Part shown: positions 9,917-19,565 of the stretch, piece after piece | Position numbering within the stretch: position 1 is the first letter of the stretch | Layout: each line of letters begins with the position of its first letter | DNA from: Mycobacterium sp. MBM | GTDB taxonomy: Bacteria > Actinomycetota > Actinomycetes > Mycobacteriales > Mycobacteriaceae | Reading direction: 5' to 3' | NCBI GenBank assembly: GCA_021648845.1 | Contig: JAKJHY010000008.1 | Coordinates: 124,001-188,000, forward strand | Length of the DNA stretch: 64,000 nt | Made by a program: the position numbers and the translations under genes | Notes under the pieces: model-generated | Told to the model about the DNA's origin: nothing | Databases searched by the model: none | What the model saw: the letters and a program-made list of their open reading frames with translations, nothing else

Positions 9917-11224
9917 ATGGACGCCACCGATCTCAACACCTTCATCGATGCGCTGATCGATGACCTCACGCCCGCGCCGGACGACGGTGGCGGTGGTGGG
10001 CGTCGGCTGTGTCATCTGCTCGACGCCCCGCGCCGGACCATTGATGACGCGGCGCTGTTGGCGGTGCTGGCGGCCGCGGTCACCCTGGGCAACCTGGCCG
10101 ATCATGTGATCGCCTCGGCCGTCGCGGCCGCCGAGACTGCCGGGATCCCGGCCCGCAAGCACCTGCGCACGGGCGCCGACCTGCTCACCGTGCTGGGTGT
10201 GGCGCCGGGTGCGGCGCACCGGGCGGTCCGGGTCGGGCGCGCCGCATCTGCGCTGCCGGCGCTGACCGCGCAGCAGCGCCTCGGTGCGGTCGGGATCGAG
10301 TTCGCCGACGCCGTCGGTAAGGGAGTCGCTCACATCAATGCCCGGGCCGAACTGTCCGATAAGGACCGTGCAGGCGTCGTAACGACGTTGATGGTCCAGA
10401 CCACGCCCTCGGGTGTGGCCACGAAGGCCCGCGGGATCGCTCTTGAGAAGGGCAAGACCCACCCGGTCGACGACGCCGCGGTACCGGTCGCCGAAAACAG
10501 CGACCTCAACGACATGACGCTGACCCAAACCGACGACGGACGCATCAGTGCCGCGCTGGATCTCGACGCACTCACCGGCGAGGAACTGTGGGCCGCGCTG
10601 GACCCGTTGTGCAGGCCGGTGCCGTTGCCGGACGGCTCGCCCGATCCCAGGTCGGCCGGACGCCGCCGCGCCGACGCGTTCGGGCAGGTGCTGCGCACCT
10701 ACCTGTCGGGTTCGGGGCGCCCCATGAGCGGTGGGGTGCTCCCACACGTCACCCTCATCCGGCCCGCCACCGCGGGTGTGGACTGTTTGGGGTTCGCCGG
10801 TCCGGTCAGCGCCGCGACCGCCGACCTCATCGCTTGTGACAGCACCCTGACCGTCGTGCGCGTGGATGCTGCCGGCGCACCGCTGGACGTGGGGCGCCGC
10901 GAGAGGTTGTTCCCGCCCGCCATCCGCAAAGCGTTGGCCGTGCGCGACGGGGGCTGCGCCCACCCCGGCTGCGGGCGGCCGGTGTCCTGGTGCGACGCCC
11001 ACCACATCCAACCGTGGGTCAACGGCGGCGGCACGTCCGTGGACAACGGGGTCCTGCTCTGCCGTTTGCACCACAGCGCGATTCATCACGGCGGCTGGCA
11101 GGTCTACCTCGGCGCCGACCGCCACCCCTGGTTCATCCCACCGCATGACCCGACCGGTCCCGAACCGGAACATCTGCGCTCACACGCCCGACGCACCATG
11201 ACCACCCAACCCACCGCCGCATAA
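9917..11224 (+). CDS. 13E12 repeat / DUF222 family protein with C-terminal HNH nuclease domain
   Basis: 435 residues. An N-terminal helical DUF222 region (about 1-300) is followed by an HNH domain: zinc-binding CAHPGCGRPVSWCDAHHIQPW (about 345-365) and NGVLLCRLHHSAIH. Proteins of this group correspond to the REP13E12 family, often multicopy in mycobacterial genomes. The ATG at 9917 is forced because an in-frame TGA lies five codons upstream; no clear ribosome site is visible. A short open frame starting at ATG 9786 overlaps the start and could couple translation. The perfect SOS box upstream implies DNA-damage induction. Nuclease activity has not been shown here. Confidence 0.88.
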   Translation: MDATDLNTFIDALIDDLTPAPDDGGGGGRRLCHLLDAPRRTIDDAALLAVLAAAVTLGNLADHVIASAVAAAETAGIPARKHLRTGADLLTVLGVAPGAAHRAVRVGRAASALPALTAQQRLGAVGIEFADAVGKGVAHINARAELSDKDRAGVVTTLMVQTTPSGVATKARGIALEKGKTHPVDDAAVPVAENSDLNDMTLTQTDDGRISAALDLDALTGEELWAALDPLCRPVPLPDGSPDPRSAGRRRADAFGQVLRTYLSGSGRPMSGGVLPHVTLIRPATAGVDCLGFAGPVSAATADLIACDSTLTVVRVDAAGAPLDVGRRERLFPPAIRKALAVRDGGCAHPGCGRPVSWCDAHHIQPWVNGGGTSVDNGVLLCRLHHSAIHHGGWQVYLGADRHPWFIPPHDPTGPEPEHLRSHARRTMTTQPTAA

Positions 11225-11324
11225 ACCCTTTGCGCACCTTGAAAACTGAACAGAGAAACCGGCGGGCGCGTCGATTGCGTTGGTGGCCAACCCGACTACA
11301 GCAAGAGGGCGACGGCCCAGGGCG
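11225..11324. other. convergent intergenic region with an rRNA-leader-like motif
   Basis: The 100 bases between the HNH gene and the SIMPL gene contain CCTTGAAAACTGAACAGAG (11237-11255), which resembles the boxA-type antitermination motif of bacterial rRNA leaders and spacers. No rRNA gene is near. No strong terminator hairpin was seen. Confidence 0.35.
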
Positions 11325-12065
11325 CTAGGTGAGTTCCCAGATGACCGTCACCGAGAAGCCCACGCTCTGCTCGCCCGGAGACAGCGGTACCGACTCGGCC
11401 ATGGCCGCACGTGGCATCGGGACCGGCGGCGGAGGTGTGGTGCCGTCGGCCTCCGAGATCGAGATGACATCTCCGAGGTTCATGCCGGACAGCTCGGCGT
11501 ACTGCTGGGCGCGGTCCTTGGCGTCCTCGAAGGCGCGGGTGCGCGCGTCCCGCACCAACGCGGAGTCATCGGCGATTGAATAGTTCACCGAGTTGATCCG
11601 GGTGTTGTCCCCGCCGGTGGTGACGATCAGGGCCAGGATGTCCGATGCCCGGTCGGCGTCGCGGATCTTGACGTCGATCGAATTGCTGGCCCGATAGGAC
11701 GCGATGCTGGTGCCATCGGGGTTGTACTGCGGCTGCAGCGTCACCTGAGTGGTGCTGATGTCCTTCTGCTCGATGCCCGCACCGGTCAACGCGTCGAGCA
11801 CGGCCTGCTGACGCTGGCTGGTCTGGTTGAGGGCCCCGGTGACATCGGCGGCGACGGCCTCCATGGCCGCCGAAACGGTCAGCGTATCCGGCGTGCCCTG
11901 CACCTCGCCGGAGCCGACGACGGTGACCTGGCGCGCCGCCGCGGCGGACGCATCACCGACCGGAGCGGGGCCCGACTGTGCATCACAGGCGCTCAGCCCG
12001 ACGGCGAGCACCGCCGCGGCGACAGTGAGGCAGACACGGGCCGGCAATCGTCGCGCGAGAGGCAT
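11325..12065 (-). CDS. SIMPL-domain (DUF541) lipoprotein
   Basis: 246 residues. A lipoprotein signal peptide (MPLARRLPARVCLTVAAAVL, ending in the lipobox LSAC at about residue 27) is followed by a single SIMPL/DUF541 domain with typical features (VTVVGSGEVQGTPDTLTVS near its start and a Pro-rich end). Function of the family is poorly known; members are periplasmic or envelope proteins. The ATG at 12065 is favoured because TATGGT at 12072-12077 places the transcription start on it. A longer frame reads through the upstream 24-bp repeats as TGSHSHAV-type peptides, which I regard as artefact. Confidence 0.87.
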   Translation of the reverse strand: MPLARRLPARVCLTVAAAVLAVGLSACDAQSGPAPVGDASAAAARQVTVVGSGEVQGTPDTLTVSAAMEAVAADVTGALNQTSQRQQAVLDALTGAGIEQKDISTTQVTLQPQYNPDGTSIASYRASNSIDVKIRDADRASDILALIVTTGGDNTRINSVNYSIADDSALVRDARTRAFEDAKDRAQQYAELSGMNLGDVISISEADGTTPPPPVPMPRAAMAESVPLSPGEQSVGFSVTVIWELT

Positions 12066-12071
12066 GCTCGC

Positions 12072-12077
12072 ACCATA
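12072..12077 (-). promoter_or_regulatory. -10 element for the leaderless SIMPL gene
   Basis: On the minus strand TATGGT is followed by exactly six bases and then the ATG, the classic leaderless layout. The tandem palindromic repeats begin six bases farther upstream, so they occupy the -35 and activator region. Confidence 0.55.
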
Positions 12078-12082
12078 GCGCC

Positions 12083-12166
12083 TCACGGCGTGACTGTGGC
12101 CAACCGTCACGGGGTGACTGTGGCTACCAGTCACGGCGTGACTGTGGCTACCAGTCACGGCGTGAC
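12083..12166. repeat. 24-bp palindrome-rich tandem repeat, three and a half copies
   Basis: Units at 12083-12106, 12107-12130, 12131-12154 and a partial copy at 12155-12166 share TCACGGCGTGACTGTGGC with few changes. Each boundary makes the inverted repeat GTCACG-N-CGTGAC, and neighbouring units also pair as GTGACTG-N7-CAGTCAC. The partial unit is the 3' end of the alcohol dehydrogenase gene, so the array looks like amplification of that gene end into the promoter region of the SIMPL gene. Confidence 0.9.
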
Positions 12167-13171
12167 GACGATCTTGCAGTGCCGCTCCGGATCGCCCAGA
12201 TCCGTGAACGCGTCCGCCACCCCGTCCAGGTCCACCTCGCCGGTGATCATCGGTGCGACGTCGATATCGCCCTCGGCGATGGCCCGCAGCGATTCGGCGA
12301 ATTCGGCTGGATCGTAGCCGAATACGAAATGCAGGCTCAGCTGTTTGGCGCTGGCGTAGAACGGGTGCACGGTATCGGCCTGCATGCAGACTCCGGCCAC
12401 CACCACCCGGGCGCCCGCGGGCGCCCGGCGCAGCACGTCGTCGAGGACACCGGGCGCCCCGACCGCCTCGAACACCACCGTGGGTCGGCTCTGGTGAAAC
12501 GGTGACCCCTGGGCCGGGTCGACGCTGACATGCGCGCCGACGGCCTCGGCGAGTGTCCGCCGTGTCGGTGAGAAGTCAGAAGCCACAATGGTTTCCACGC
12601 CGCGGAAGCGCAGCGCGGCGACGATCGCGATGCCGATCGGGCCGCACCCGATGACCAGTGCCGTTTCGCCGCGCTCGATCTTCGAGATGTTGACCGCGTG
12701 CAGGCCGACGGCCATCGGCTCGGTCAGTGCGGCATGGCGGGCGTCCAGTCCGTTGGGCACCGGCAGCAGCAGCGGGGCCGACAGCAGCATCCGCTCGGAG
12801 TAGCCGCCGACGGTGGTGTTGCTGTAGACGATCATCTCCGCACCGGTCGGGGACAACAGCACCGGGACCGACGTCACCAACGTTCCGGGGGCCGGCGCGT
12901 CGGTATCGGGCCCGGCCTCGACGACCTCGGCGCTGAACTCATGGCCCATATAGACGTCGGCGGACAGATCGATCCCGGCCAGGGTGTCCGATACGCCCTC
13001 CATCTGTGCACCGGCGGCCAACATCTGGTCGCCGTGCGAAGCGAAATGCAGGTCCGATCCACAGATTCCGCACGCCTTCACCGCCACCAGCACCTGGCCG
13101 GGGCCGGGCACCGGCTCCGCAACGTCGTCGCGCACCGTCATCGTGCCCGCGCGGAGCACCGCGGCGCGCAT
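12155..13171 (-). CDS. zinc-dependent medium-chain alcohol dehydrogenase
   Basis: 338 residues. The GroES-like domain has ACGICGSDLHF (catalytic zinc Cys, about residue 37) and GHEFSAEVVEAG (about 80). The Rossmann domain shows GCGPIGIAIVAALR (about 170) and the acidic residue SD for NAD(H) preference. The four structural-zinc cysteines are not evident, so it is a sorbitol or threonine dehydrogenase-like member without a clear substrate. Its ATG shares one base with the stop of the flavin monooxygenase gene upstream, so it belongs to the ephA operon. Confidence 0.87.
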   Translation of the reverse strand: MRAAVLRAGTMTVRDDVAEPVPGPGQVLVAVKACGICGSDLHFASHGDQMLAAGAQMEGVSDTLAGIDLSADVYMGHEFSAEVVEAGPDTDAPAPGTLVTSVPVLLSPTGAEMIVYSNTTVGGYSERMLLSAPLLLPVPNGLDARHAALTEPMAVGLHAVNISKIERGETALVIGCGPIGIAIVAALRFRGVETIVASDFSPTRRTLAEAVGAHVSVDPAQGSPFHQSRPTVVFEAVGAPGVLDDVLRRAPAGARVVVAGVCMQADTVHPFYASAKQLSLHFVFGYDPAEFAESLRAIAEGDIDVAPMITGEVDLDGVADAFTDLGDPERHCKIVVTP

Positions 13172-14352
13172 CAGCGCTTGTCCTCGGCATGCTCGGTGAT
13201 GGCATTGACGATGGCCTGCCCGGCGCGGCCGAACAGCTGATCGCGAATGCCCTTGGCCCACTCGTGGGAGGCGCGCGGTGCGCTCAGCTGTCCCTTGAAA
13301 TGCGGGATGACCTCGCGGGCGAACAACTCGTAGGAGTGCTGGGTGGCCGCCGGTGACGCCCAGTCGTGGCCCAGCATCAGGAACGTGCCGAACCCGCCGG
13401 AGCGATCCAGCAGGTCCTGGATATAGGCGATGGCCTCCGCGGTGGTGCCGATACAGCAATTGCCCTTGGCCGCATAGTCTTCGACGAACTGTCGGGCATT
13501 CTGTTCGGCGCCGCCGTCATTGGCGTTGGACAGTGGCACGAACCCGGCCGCGCCGAAATAGTTCGCGAAATCCTGCAACCCGTAGGTGCAGTCCTCGATG
13601 GCCTGCTCCTTGGTGTCGGCCACATGCACGATGCCCAGCACCCGCCAGTTCTCGCGGTCCGGAGTCGCCCGCCCGGAAGCGTGCGCCTGACCGGCCACGA
13701 TGTCCCAGGTGGTCTCCACCGCCGCGACCCCACCGGGCACCGACATCGACAGTGACAGCAGCGAGGTGCCGAGCTGGCCGGCCAGCCGCGGCCCGGACGG
13801 CGAAACCATTGCCGCGGTGGATATTTCCGGGTGCGGCCAGGTATAGGGACGGATGTGCAGCGCCGCGTCCCGCAGAGTGAACCAATCTGTCTGCCGATCG
13901 ATGCGCTCATCGGGGTCCGCCCGTAGCAGCGCCAGGATGGCTTCCAGCGATTCCTGCATCATCCGGCGTTGCTCGACCGGGTCGATACCCATCATGTAGG
14001 CATCCGAGGGCAGTGCCCCCGGTCCGGCGCCGAACATGACCCGCCCCCTGGTCAGGTGGTCGAGCAACACCCAGCGGTCGGCGACCATCAGCGGATGGTG
14101 ATACGGCAGTGACACCACGCCGGTGCCGAGCCGGATGTGCCGGGTGCGTTCGGCGGCAGCGGCGATGAACACCTCCGGGCAGGCGATGAGTTCGTAACCG
14201 CCGGAGTGGTGTTCGCCGAACCAGGCTTCGTCGTAGCCCAGCCGATCCAGCGCCTGCACCCGGTCCATGTCGTACTGCAGAGCCAGGGTGGGGGACTGGC
14301 CGGTCGGATGGAACGGGGTGATGAAGACGCCGAAGTTCAGCGGGCGCGTCAC
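13171..14352 (-). CDS. luciferase-like (LLM) flavin-dependent monooxygenase
   Basis: 393 residues. The TIM-barrel bacterial luciferase family pattern is clear: GYDEAWFGEHHS (about 40-50), RIRLGTGVVSLPYHHPLMVADR, and GRVMFGAGPGALPSDA. It uses reduced FMN (or F420, common in mycobacteria) and oxygen or a hydride acceptor; the substrate is unknown. The GTG at 14352 is chosen because it overlaps the ephA stop by four bases (GTGA) and places RPLNFGVFITPFHP at the N-terminus. In M. tuberculosis a homologous monooxygenase also sits beside ephA (from memory). Confidence 0.86.
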   Translation of the reverse strand: MTRPLNFGVFITPFHPTGQSPTLALQYDMDRVQALDRLGYDEAWFGEHHSGGYELIACPEVFIAAAAERTRHIRLGTGVVSLPYHHPLMVADRWVLLDHLTRGRVMFGAGPGALPSDAYMMGIDPVEQRRMMQESLEAILALLRADPDERIDRQTDWFTLRDAALHIRPYTWPHPEISTAAMVSPSGPRLAGQLGTSLLSLSMSVPGGVAAVETTWDIVAGQAHASGRATPDRENWRVLGIVHVADTKEQAIEDCTYGLQDFANYFGAAGFVPLSNANDGGAEQNARQFVEDYAAKGNCCIGTTAEAIAYIQDLLDRSGGFGTFLMLGHDWASPAATQHSYELFAREVIPHFKGQLSAPRASHEWAKGIRDQLFGRAGQAIVNAITEHAEDKR

Positions 14353-15284
14353 GACAGACTCCCCAGGAACTCCAGCAGCATCGCATTGACCTCGTCGGGG
14401 CGCTCCTGCTGCAACCAATGCCCGGCGCCGTCGAGCAACACCTCGCGGTAGCCGCCGGTGGCCACCTCGGTGACCCGGTCACGCGGGGTGAAGCCCAGCA
14501 CCGGGTCGGCGCTACCGGCCAGGAACAGCAGCGGCGCCGTGATGGTGTGTGCGGCCAGTGCGCCCGCCGCGGGATCGGTGAGCTCCCAGTTGCGGTCGAA
14601 ATTGCGGTACCAGTTCAGCGGCCCGGTGAAGCCGGTCACCTCGAACGCGCGGGCATAGACGTCGAACTCCTCCTCGCTCAGCCAGGCGGGCAGCGGCGGC
14701 AAGGGCTGTGCGGCCATCTCGTCGACCGGGCCGGTGAAACCCTCGAGCGCGACCATCCGCTGCAGCGAGGCGCGGATATCGGCGTTCAGCGCCGCGTCGG
14801 CCACCCCGGGCTCCTGGAAGTACAGGATGTAGAAGAAGTTGTCGCCGAAGATGTGCCGCCAGATCTGGGTGGGCGGTGCCGAGGCCCGCGGGATCGGGGG
14901 CACGCTCAGCGCCGCGATCGCACGCACCCGCTCGGGGTAGTAGAGCGCGAAGTTCGTCACCACCGGGGAGCCCCAGTCGTGGCCGACCAGCACCGCGGTC
15001 TCGGCGCCCACATCGTCGAGCAGCCCGGCGATATCGGCGGTCAGCTCGCTGATGTCGTAGGCCTCGATCGCCTCGGGCCGGGAGGACCCCCCGTATCCAC
15101 GCTGGTCGGGGGCCAGTACGTGGTAGCCGGCCGCGGCCAGCGCGGGAATCTGGTGGCGCCAGGAATAGGCCAGCTCGGGGAAGCCGTGGGCCAGCACGAC
15201 CACCGGTTTACCGGGTTCGCCGGCCTCGGTCAGCCGCAACGTCACGCCATTGGTATCTACTAACCGTTCGGTTGGTGTGATCAC
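14349..15284 (-). CDS. ephA: epoxide hydrolase, alpha/beta-hydrolase fold
   Basis: 311 residues. Oxyanion-hole HGFPE (about 33-37), nucleophile elbow GHDWGS (Asp nucleophile, about 103), cap-domain Tyr in LNWYRNFDRNW and the C-terminal catalytic His in DGAGHWLQQERP (about 287) identify an EphA-like epoxide hydrolase. Such enzymes open epoxides to diols in detoxification or lipid metabolism. The GTG at 15284 puts TPTERLVDTNGV at the start, as in mycobacterial EphA; an ATG at 15323 would add 13 residues. It heads an operon with the monooxygenase and alcohol dehydrogenase and is divergent from ftsH. Confidence 0.9.
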   Translation of the reverse strand: MITPTERLVDTNGVTLRLTEAGEPGKPVVVLAHGFPELAYSWRHQIPALAAAGYHVLAPDQRGYGGSSRPEAIEAYDISELTADIAGLLDDVGAETAVLVGHDWGSPVVTNFALYYPERVRAIAALSVPPIPRASAPPTQIWRHIFGDNFFYILYFQEPGVADAALNADIRASLQRMVALEGFTGPVDEMAAQPLPPLPAWLSEEEFDVYARAFEVTGFTGPLNWYRNFDRNWELTDPAAGALAAHTITAPLLFLAGSADPVLGFTPRDRVTEVATGGYREVLLDGAGHWLQQERPDEVNAMLLEFLGSLS

Positions 15285-15430
15285 GGTCTCACCCAAGCAC
15301 ACGGGGTCCGAGTGGGCGAGCATCCCGGGCAGGGAACTTCCGATCGTTGGTCAAGCGGTAGCCTTTAATTTCCCAACTGCACTTATCGGAAGGACCGGGC
15401 CGGCCGCGCGTCTGTAAGCCGGAGATATCG

Positions 15431-17713
15431 ATGAACCGCAAAAACGTCATCCGCAGCACCACGGCGATCGCCGTGGTGCTGCTGCTGGGTTGGTCCTTCT
15501 TCTATTTCAGCGACGACACCCGCGGCTACAAACCGGTGGACACCTCGGTGGCGATGGCCCAGATCAACGCGGACAACGTCAAGAGCGCCCAGATCGACGA
15601 TCGTGAGCAGCAGCTGCGGCTGGAACTCAAATCGGGCAACGGTGACACCGAGGACAGCGACAAGATCCTCACCAAGTACCCCACCGGGGTCGGGGTGCAG
15701 TTGTTCGACGCGCTGAGCGCCAAGAACGCCAAGATCAACACGGTGGTCAACCAGGGCAGCGTGCTGGGCACCCTGCTCATCTACATGCTGCCGCTCCTGC
15801 TGCTGGTCGGCCTGTTTGTGATGTTCTCCCGCATGCAGTCCGGTGGCCGGATGGGCTTCGGCTTCGGCAAGTCCAAGGCCAAACAGCTGTCCAAGGACAT
15901 GCCCAAGACCACGTTCGCCGATGTGGCCGGCGCCGACGAGGCGGTCGAAGAGCTCTACGAGATCAAGGACTTCCTGCAGAACCCGAGCCGGTACCAGGCG
16001 CTCGGCGCCAAGATCCCCAAGGGCGTGCTGCTGTTCGGTCCGCCGGGAACCGGTAAGACGCTGCTGGCCCGCGCCGTCGCCGGTGAGGCCGGCGTCCCGT
16101 TCTTCACCATCTCGGGCTCGGACTTCGTCGAGATGTTCGTCGGCGTCGGTGCCTCCCGGGTGCGTGACCTGTTCGAGCAGGCCAAGCAGAACAGCCCCTG
16201 CATCATCTTCGTCGACGAGATCGACGCCGTCGGACGCCAGCGCGGCGCCGGTCTGGGCGGTGGCCACGACGAGCGCGAGCAGACGCTCAACCAGCTGCTG
16301 GTCGAGATGGATGGCTTCGGCGAGCGGCAGGGCGTCATCCTGATCGCCGCGACCAACCGCCCCGACATCCTGGATCCGGCCCTGCTGCGCCCGGGCCGGT
16401 TCGACCGCCAGATCCCGGTGTCCAATCCGGACCTGGCCGGCCGCCGTGCCGTGCTCAAGGTGCATTCGGCCGGCAAGCCCATCGCCCCCGACGCCGACCT
16501 GGATGGTCTGGCCAAGCGCACCGTCGGCATGTCCGGTGCCGACCTGGCCAACGTCATCAACGAGGCCGCGCTGCTGACCGCGCGCGAGAACGGCACCGTC
16601 ATCACCGGTGCGGCGCTGGAAGAGGCGGTGGACCGGGTGGTCGGCGGCCCGCGTCGCAAGAGCCGCATCATCAGCGAGCAGGAAAAGAAGATCACCGCCT
16701 ACCACGAGGGCGGTCACACCCTGGCGGCCTGGGCGATGCCTGATATCGAGCCGATCTACAAGGTCACCATCCTGGCGCGCGGCCGGACCGGTGGTCACGC
16801 CGTCGCGGTGCCCGAGGATGACAAGGGCCTGATGACCCGCTCCGAGATGGTCGCCCGGCTGGTCTTCGCGATGGGCGGCCGGGCCGCCGAGGAACTGGTG
16901 TTCCGTGAGCCCACCACCGGCGCGGTGTCCGATATCGAGCAGGCCACCAAGATCGCGCGCGCCATGGTCACCGAATACGGGATGAGCGCCAAGCTCGGCG
17001 CGGTCCGCTACGGCACCGAACACGGCGATCCGTTCCTGGGCCGTTCCATGGGCACCCAGGCCGACTACAGCCACGAGGTCGCCCAGATCATCGACGACGA
17101 GGTGCGCAAGCTGATCGAGGCCGCACACACCGAGGCGTGGGAGATCCTCACCGAGTACCGCGATGTGCTCGACATCCTGGCCGGCGAGCTGCTGGAGAAG
17201 GAGACCCTGCACCGCAAGGAGCTCAAGGCCATCTTCGACGGAGTGAAGAAGCGCCCGCGGATCACCATCTTCGACGACTTCGGCGGCCGGGTCCCCTCGG
17301 ACAAGCCGCCCATCAAGACCCCCGGTGAGATCGCCATCGAGCGCGGTGAGCCCTGGCCACCTCCGGTGAAGGAACCGGCCTACAAGGCGGCCATCGTCGA
17401 GGCCAGCAAGGCCGCCGAGGCGGCCGGTCAAAACGGTGCGAACGGCTCCGGGAACAACGGCGCACCGCCCAACGGTCAGGGTCACGGGCAGGCGCAGCCC
17501 GATTACGGTGCGCCGGCGGGCTGGCATGCCCCCGGTTGGCCGCCGCGCCCGACCGGCGGCCAGCAGCCTCCGCCGCCGCAGCACCAAGGTTGGTATCCGC
17601 CGCAGCATCAGCCGGGCCCCCCGCCCCCGCCCTACCCGCCGCAGTACGCGCCGTCCCCGCATTCGCCTCCGGACGATCAGCAGGGTCCGGACGCGCCACG
17701 GACCCGTGGCTGA
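15431..17713 (+). CDS. ftsH: ATP-dependent zinc metalloprotease FtsH
   Basis: 760 residues. Two membrane spans (about 8-28 and 112-133) flank a small extracytoplasmic domain. The AAA+ module has Walker A GPPGTGKT (about 203) and Walker B IIFVDEID; the [23 protein letters not shown] follows. The protease has HEGGH (425-429). The last about 110 residues are Gly/Pro/Gln-rich and unstructured, as in other mycobacterial FtsH. It degrades membrane and short-lived cytosolic proteins as a hexamer. The gene starts the folate operon, with folE 16 bases downstream, and is divergent from ephA. Confidence 0.97.
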   Translation: MNRKNVIRSTTAIAVVLLLGWSFFYFSDDTRGYKPVDTSVAMAQINADNVKSAQIDDREQQLRLELKSGNGDTEDSDKILTKYPTGVGVQLFDALSAKNAKINTVVNQGSVLGTLLIYMLPLLLLVGLFVMFSRMQSGGRMGFGFGKSKAKQLSKDMPKTTFADVAGADEAVEELYEIKDFLQNPSRYQALGAKIPKGVLLFGPPGTGKTLLARAVAGEAGVPFFTISGSDFVEMFVGVGASRVRDLFEQAKQNSPCIIFVDEIDAVGRQRGAGLGGGHDEREQTLNQLLVEMDGFGERQGVILIAATNRPDILDPALLRPGRFDRQIPVSNPDLAGRRAVLKVHSAGKPIAPDADLDGLAKRTVGMSGADLANVINEAALLTARENGTVITGAALEEAVDRVVGGPRRKSRIISEQEKKITAYHEGGHTLAAWAMPDIEPIYKVTILARGRTGGHAVAVPEDDKGLMTRSEMVARLVFAMGGRAAEELVFREPTTGAVSDIEQATKIARAMVTEYGMSAKLGAVRYGTEHGDPFLGRSMGTQADYSHEVAQIIDDEVRKLIEAAHTEAWEILTEYRDVLDILAGELLEKETLHRKELKAIFDGVKKRPRITIFDDFGGRVPSDKPPIKTPGEIAIERGEPWPPPVKEPAYKAAIVEASKAAEAAGQNGANGSGNNGAPPNGQGHGQAQPDYGAPAGWHAPGWPPRPTGGQQPPPPQHQGWYPPQHQPGPPPPPYPPQYAPSPHSPPDDQQGPDAPRTRG

Positions 17714-17729
17714 ACAGAACGGAGCGTCG

Positions 17730-18347
17730 ATGACGACGTCGGAGACCAATCGCGCCGCAGCGGTTGCCTTCACCCCCGCCAACTTCGACCAGCAGCGCGC
17801 CGAAGCGGCGGTTCGTGAGCTGTTGATCGCCGTGGGTGAGGATCCGGACCGGCACGGCCTGGTCGACACGCCGGCGCGGGTTGCGCGGGCCTACCGGGAG
17901 ATCTTCGGTGGGCTGTACACCGATCCCGACACGGTGCTCAACACCACCTTCGACGAGCAGCACGACGAGCTGGTGCTGGTCAAGGAAATCCCGATGTATT
18001 CGACCTGTGAGCACCACCTGGTGTCTTTCCACGGGGTGGCCCACGTGGGTTACATCCCCGGGCTGGACGGCCGGGTGACCGGCCTGTCGAAGATCGCCCG
18101 ATTGGTCGACCTGTACGCGAAACGTCCGCAGGTACAGGAACGGCTGACCGCCCAGATCGCCGATGCCCTGATGCGCAAGCTGGATCCGCGCGGGGCCATC
18201 GTGGTGGTCGAGGCCGAGCACCTGTGCATGGCCATGCGTGGTGTGCGCAAGCCCGGCGCGGTGACCACCACCTCGGCGGTGCGGGGGCAGTTCAAGACCG
18301 ACAAGGCATCGCGGGCCGAGGCGCTGGACCTGATCCTCCGGAAGTGA
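17730..18347 (+). CDS. folE: GTP cyclohydrolase I
   Basis: 205 residues. It converts GTP to 7,8-dihydroneopterin triphosphate, the first step of folate synthesis. Zinc ligands are visible in the CEHH motif ([12 protein letters not shown], about 91-102) and the later Cys in [10 protein letters not shown]. The ATG at 17730 has GGAG six bases upstream. The stop overlaps the GTG start of folP by four bases (GTGA), the first of a chain of overlaps that joins folE, folP, folB and folK. Confidence 0.96.
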   Translation: MTTSETNRAAAVAFTPANFDQQRAEAAVRELLIAVGEDPDRHGLVDTPARVARAYREIFGGLYTDPDTVLNTTFDEQHDELVLVKEIPMYSTCEHHLVSFHGVAHVGYIPGLDGRVTGLSKIARLVDLYAKRPQVQERLTAQIADALMRKLDPRGAIVVVEAEHLCMAMRGVRKPGAVTTTSAVRGQFKTDKASRAEALDLILRK

Positions 18348-19192
18348 CCGTGCCGGGCACACATGGTCTTCCCGACGCCCCGGTGGTGATGGGGGTCGTC
18401 AACGTCACCGAGGACTCGTTTTCCGACGGCGGGCTCTACCTCGACCGTGACCGGGCCGTCGAGCGGGCACTGTCGCTGGTCGCCGACGGAGCATCGATCA
18501 TCGATGTCGGCGGCGAATCGACGCGGCCCGGGGCCACCAGGGTCGCACCGCAGGTGGAGAGCGCGCGGGTCATTCCGGTCATCCGGGAACTGGCCGCCGC
18601 CGGTGTCACCGTCAGCATCGACACCATGCACTCCTCGGTGGCCGCGGCCGCGCTGGAGAGCGGCGCCGCCATCGTCAACGATGTCTCCGGCGGGCGTGCC
18701 GATGCGAACATGGCCGCCGTGCTGGCCGAGGCGAAGGTGCCGTGGGTGCTGATGCACTGGCGGTCGGTGCGCGCCGACGCCCCGCACGATGTCCCCGCCT
18801 ACGCCGATGTCGTCGGCGAGGTGCGCACCGAACTGCTGCGCTGCGTGGACGCCGCCGTGGCCGCCGGCGTGGATCCGGCGAAACTGATCATCGATCCGGG
18901 GCTGGGCTTCGCCAAGACCGCAGAACACAACTGGCAGTTGCTGCGGGCGCTGCCGGTCTTCGTGGCGACCGGATTCCCGGTTCTGGTCGGTGCGTCGCGC
19001 AAGCGGTTCCTCGGGGCACTGCTGGCCGGTCGCGACGGCGCGATGCGCCCGGCGGCCGGCCGCGAGACCGCGACCGCGGTGATCTCGGCGCTGTCCGGGC
19101 TCAACGGCGCGTGGGGGGTGCGGGTGCACGATGTGCAGGCGTCCGTCGACGCACTCAAGGTTGTTCGAGCGTGGGGGTCTTCCGATGGCTGA
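18344..19192 (+). CDS. folP: dihydropteroate synthase
   Basis: 282 residues. It condenses dihydropterin pyrophosphate with p-aminobenzoate; sulfonamides target this enzyme. Signatures: [15 protein letters not shown] (about 13-27), [11 protein letters not shown] (flexible loop 2), IDTMHS, NDVSGG and GASRKRFLG (about 217). The GTG start overlaps the folE stop. It corresponds to the functional FolP1 type rather than the inactive paralogue, judging by the intact loops. Confidence 0.96.
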   Translation: MTVPGTHGLPDAPVVMGVVNVTEDSFSDGGLYLDRDRAVERALSLVADGASIIDVGGESTRPGATRVAPQVESARVIPVIRELAAAGVTVSIDTMHSSVAAAALESGAAIVNDVSGGRADANMAAVLAEAKVPWVLMHWRSVRADAPHDVPAYADVVGEVRTELLRCVDAAVAAGVDPAKLIIDPGLGFAKTAEHNWQLLRALPVFVATGFPVLVGASRKRFLGALLAGRDGAMRPAAGRETATAVISALSGLNGAWGVRVHDVQASVDALKVVRAWGSSDG

Positions 19193-19565
19193 CCGAATCG
19201 AATTGCGCGGGTTGACCGTTTGTGGCAATCACGGCGTGTTCGACCACGAGCGCCGCGATGGCCAGGACTTCGTCATTGATGTGACGGTGTGGATCGACCT
19301 CGACGCGGCCGCGGCCAGCGACGATCTCGCCGACACGCTGGATTACGGCACGTTGGCCGCAAGGGCCGCCGCGGTCGTCGCGGGACCGCCGCGCAATCTG
19401 ATCGAGACGGTGGCGGCCGAGATCGCCGATGACGTGCTGACCGATGAACGGGTGCATGCCGTGGAGGTCGTGGTGCACAAGCCCAGCGCCCCCATCCCGC
19501 TGACCTTCTCCGATGTCGCGGTGGTGGCCCGGCGGTCGCGGCGGGGCCGGGGATTGACGCCGTGA
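19185..19565 (+). CDS. folB: dihydroneopterin aldolase
   Basis: 126 residues. It cleaves 7,8-dihydroneopterin to 6-hydroxymethyl-7,8-dihydropterin and glycolaldehyde. The conserved catalytic-site residues are visible in [10 protein letters not shown] (about 14-23), the TLDYGTLA block and the late KPSAPIP motif with the catalytic Lys. The ATG overlaps the end of folP by eight bases, and the stop overlaps the folK GTG. Confidence 0.94.
   Translation: MADRIELRGLTVCGNHGVFDHERRDGQDFVIDVTVWIDLDAAAASDDLADTLDYGTLAARAAAVVAGPPRNLIETVAAEIADDVLTDERVHAVEVVVHKPSAPIPLTFSDVAVVARRSRRGRGLTP

Noticed and set aside
11237..11255. fragment of an rRNA operon
   Set aside because: Only the short boxA-like motif is present; no 16S, 23S or tRNA sequence lies near it.
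12083..12166. CRISPR array
   Set aside because: Units are directly adjacent with no unique spacers, so it is a plain tandem repeat.
15383..17869. 828-codon open frame on the minus strand
   Set aside because: It is fully antisense to ftsH, and its product is low-complexity His/Gly/Leu/Asp-rich, the usual shadow of a GC-rich coding strand.
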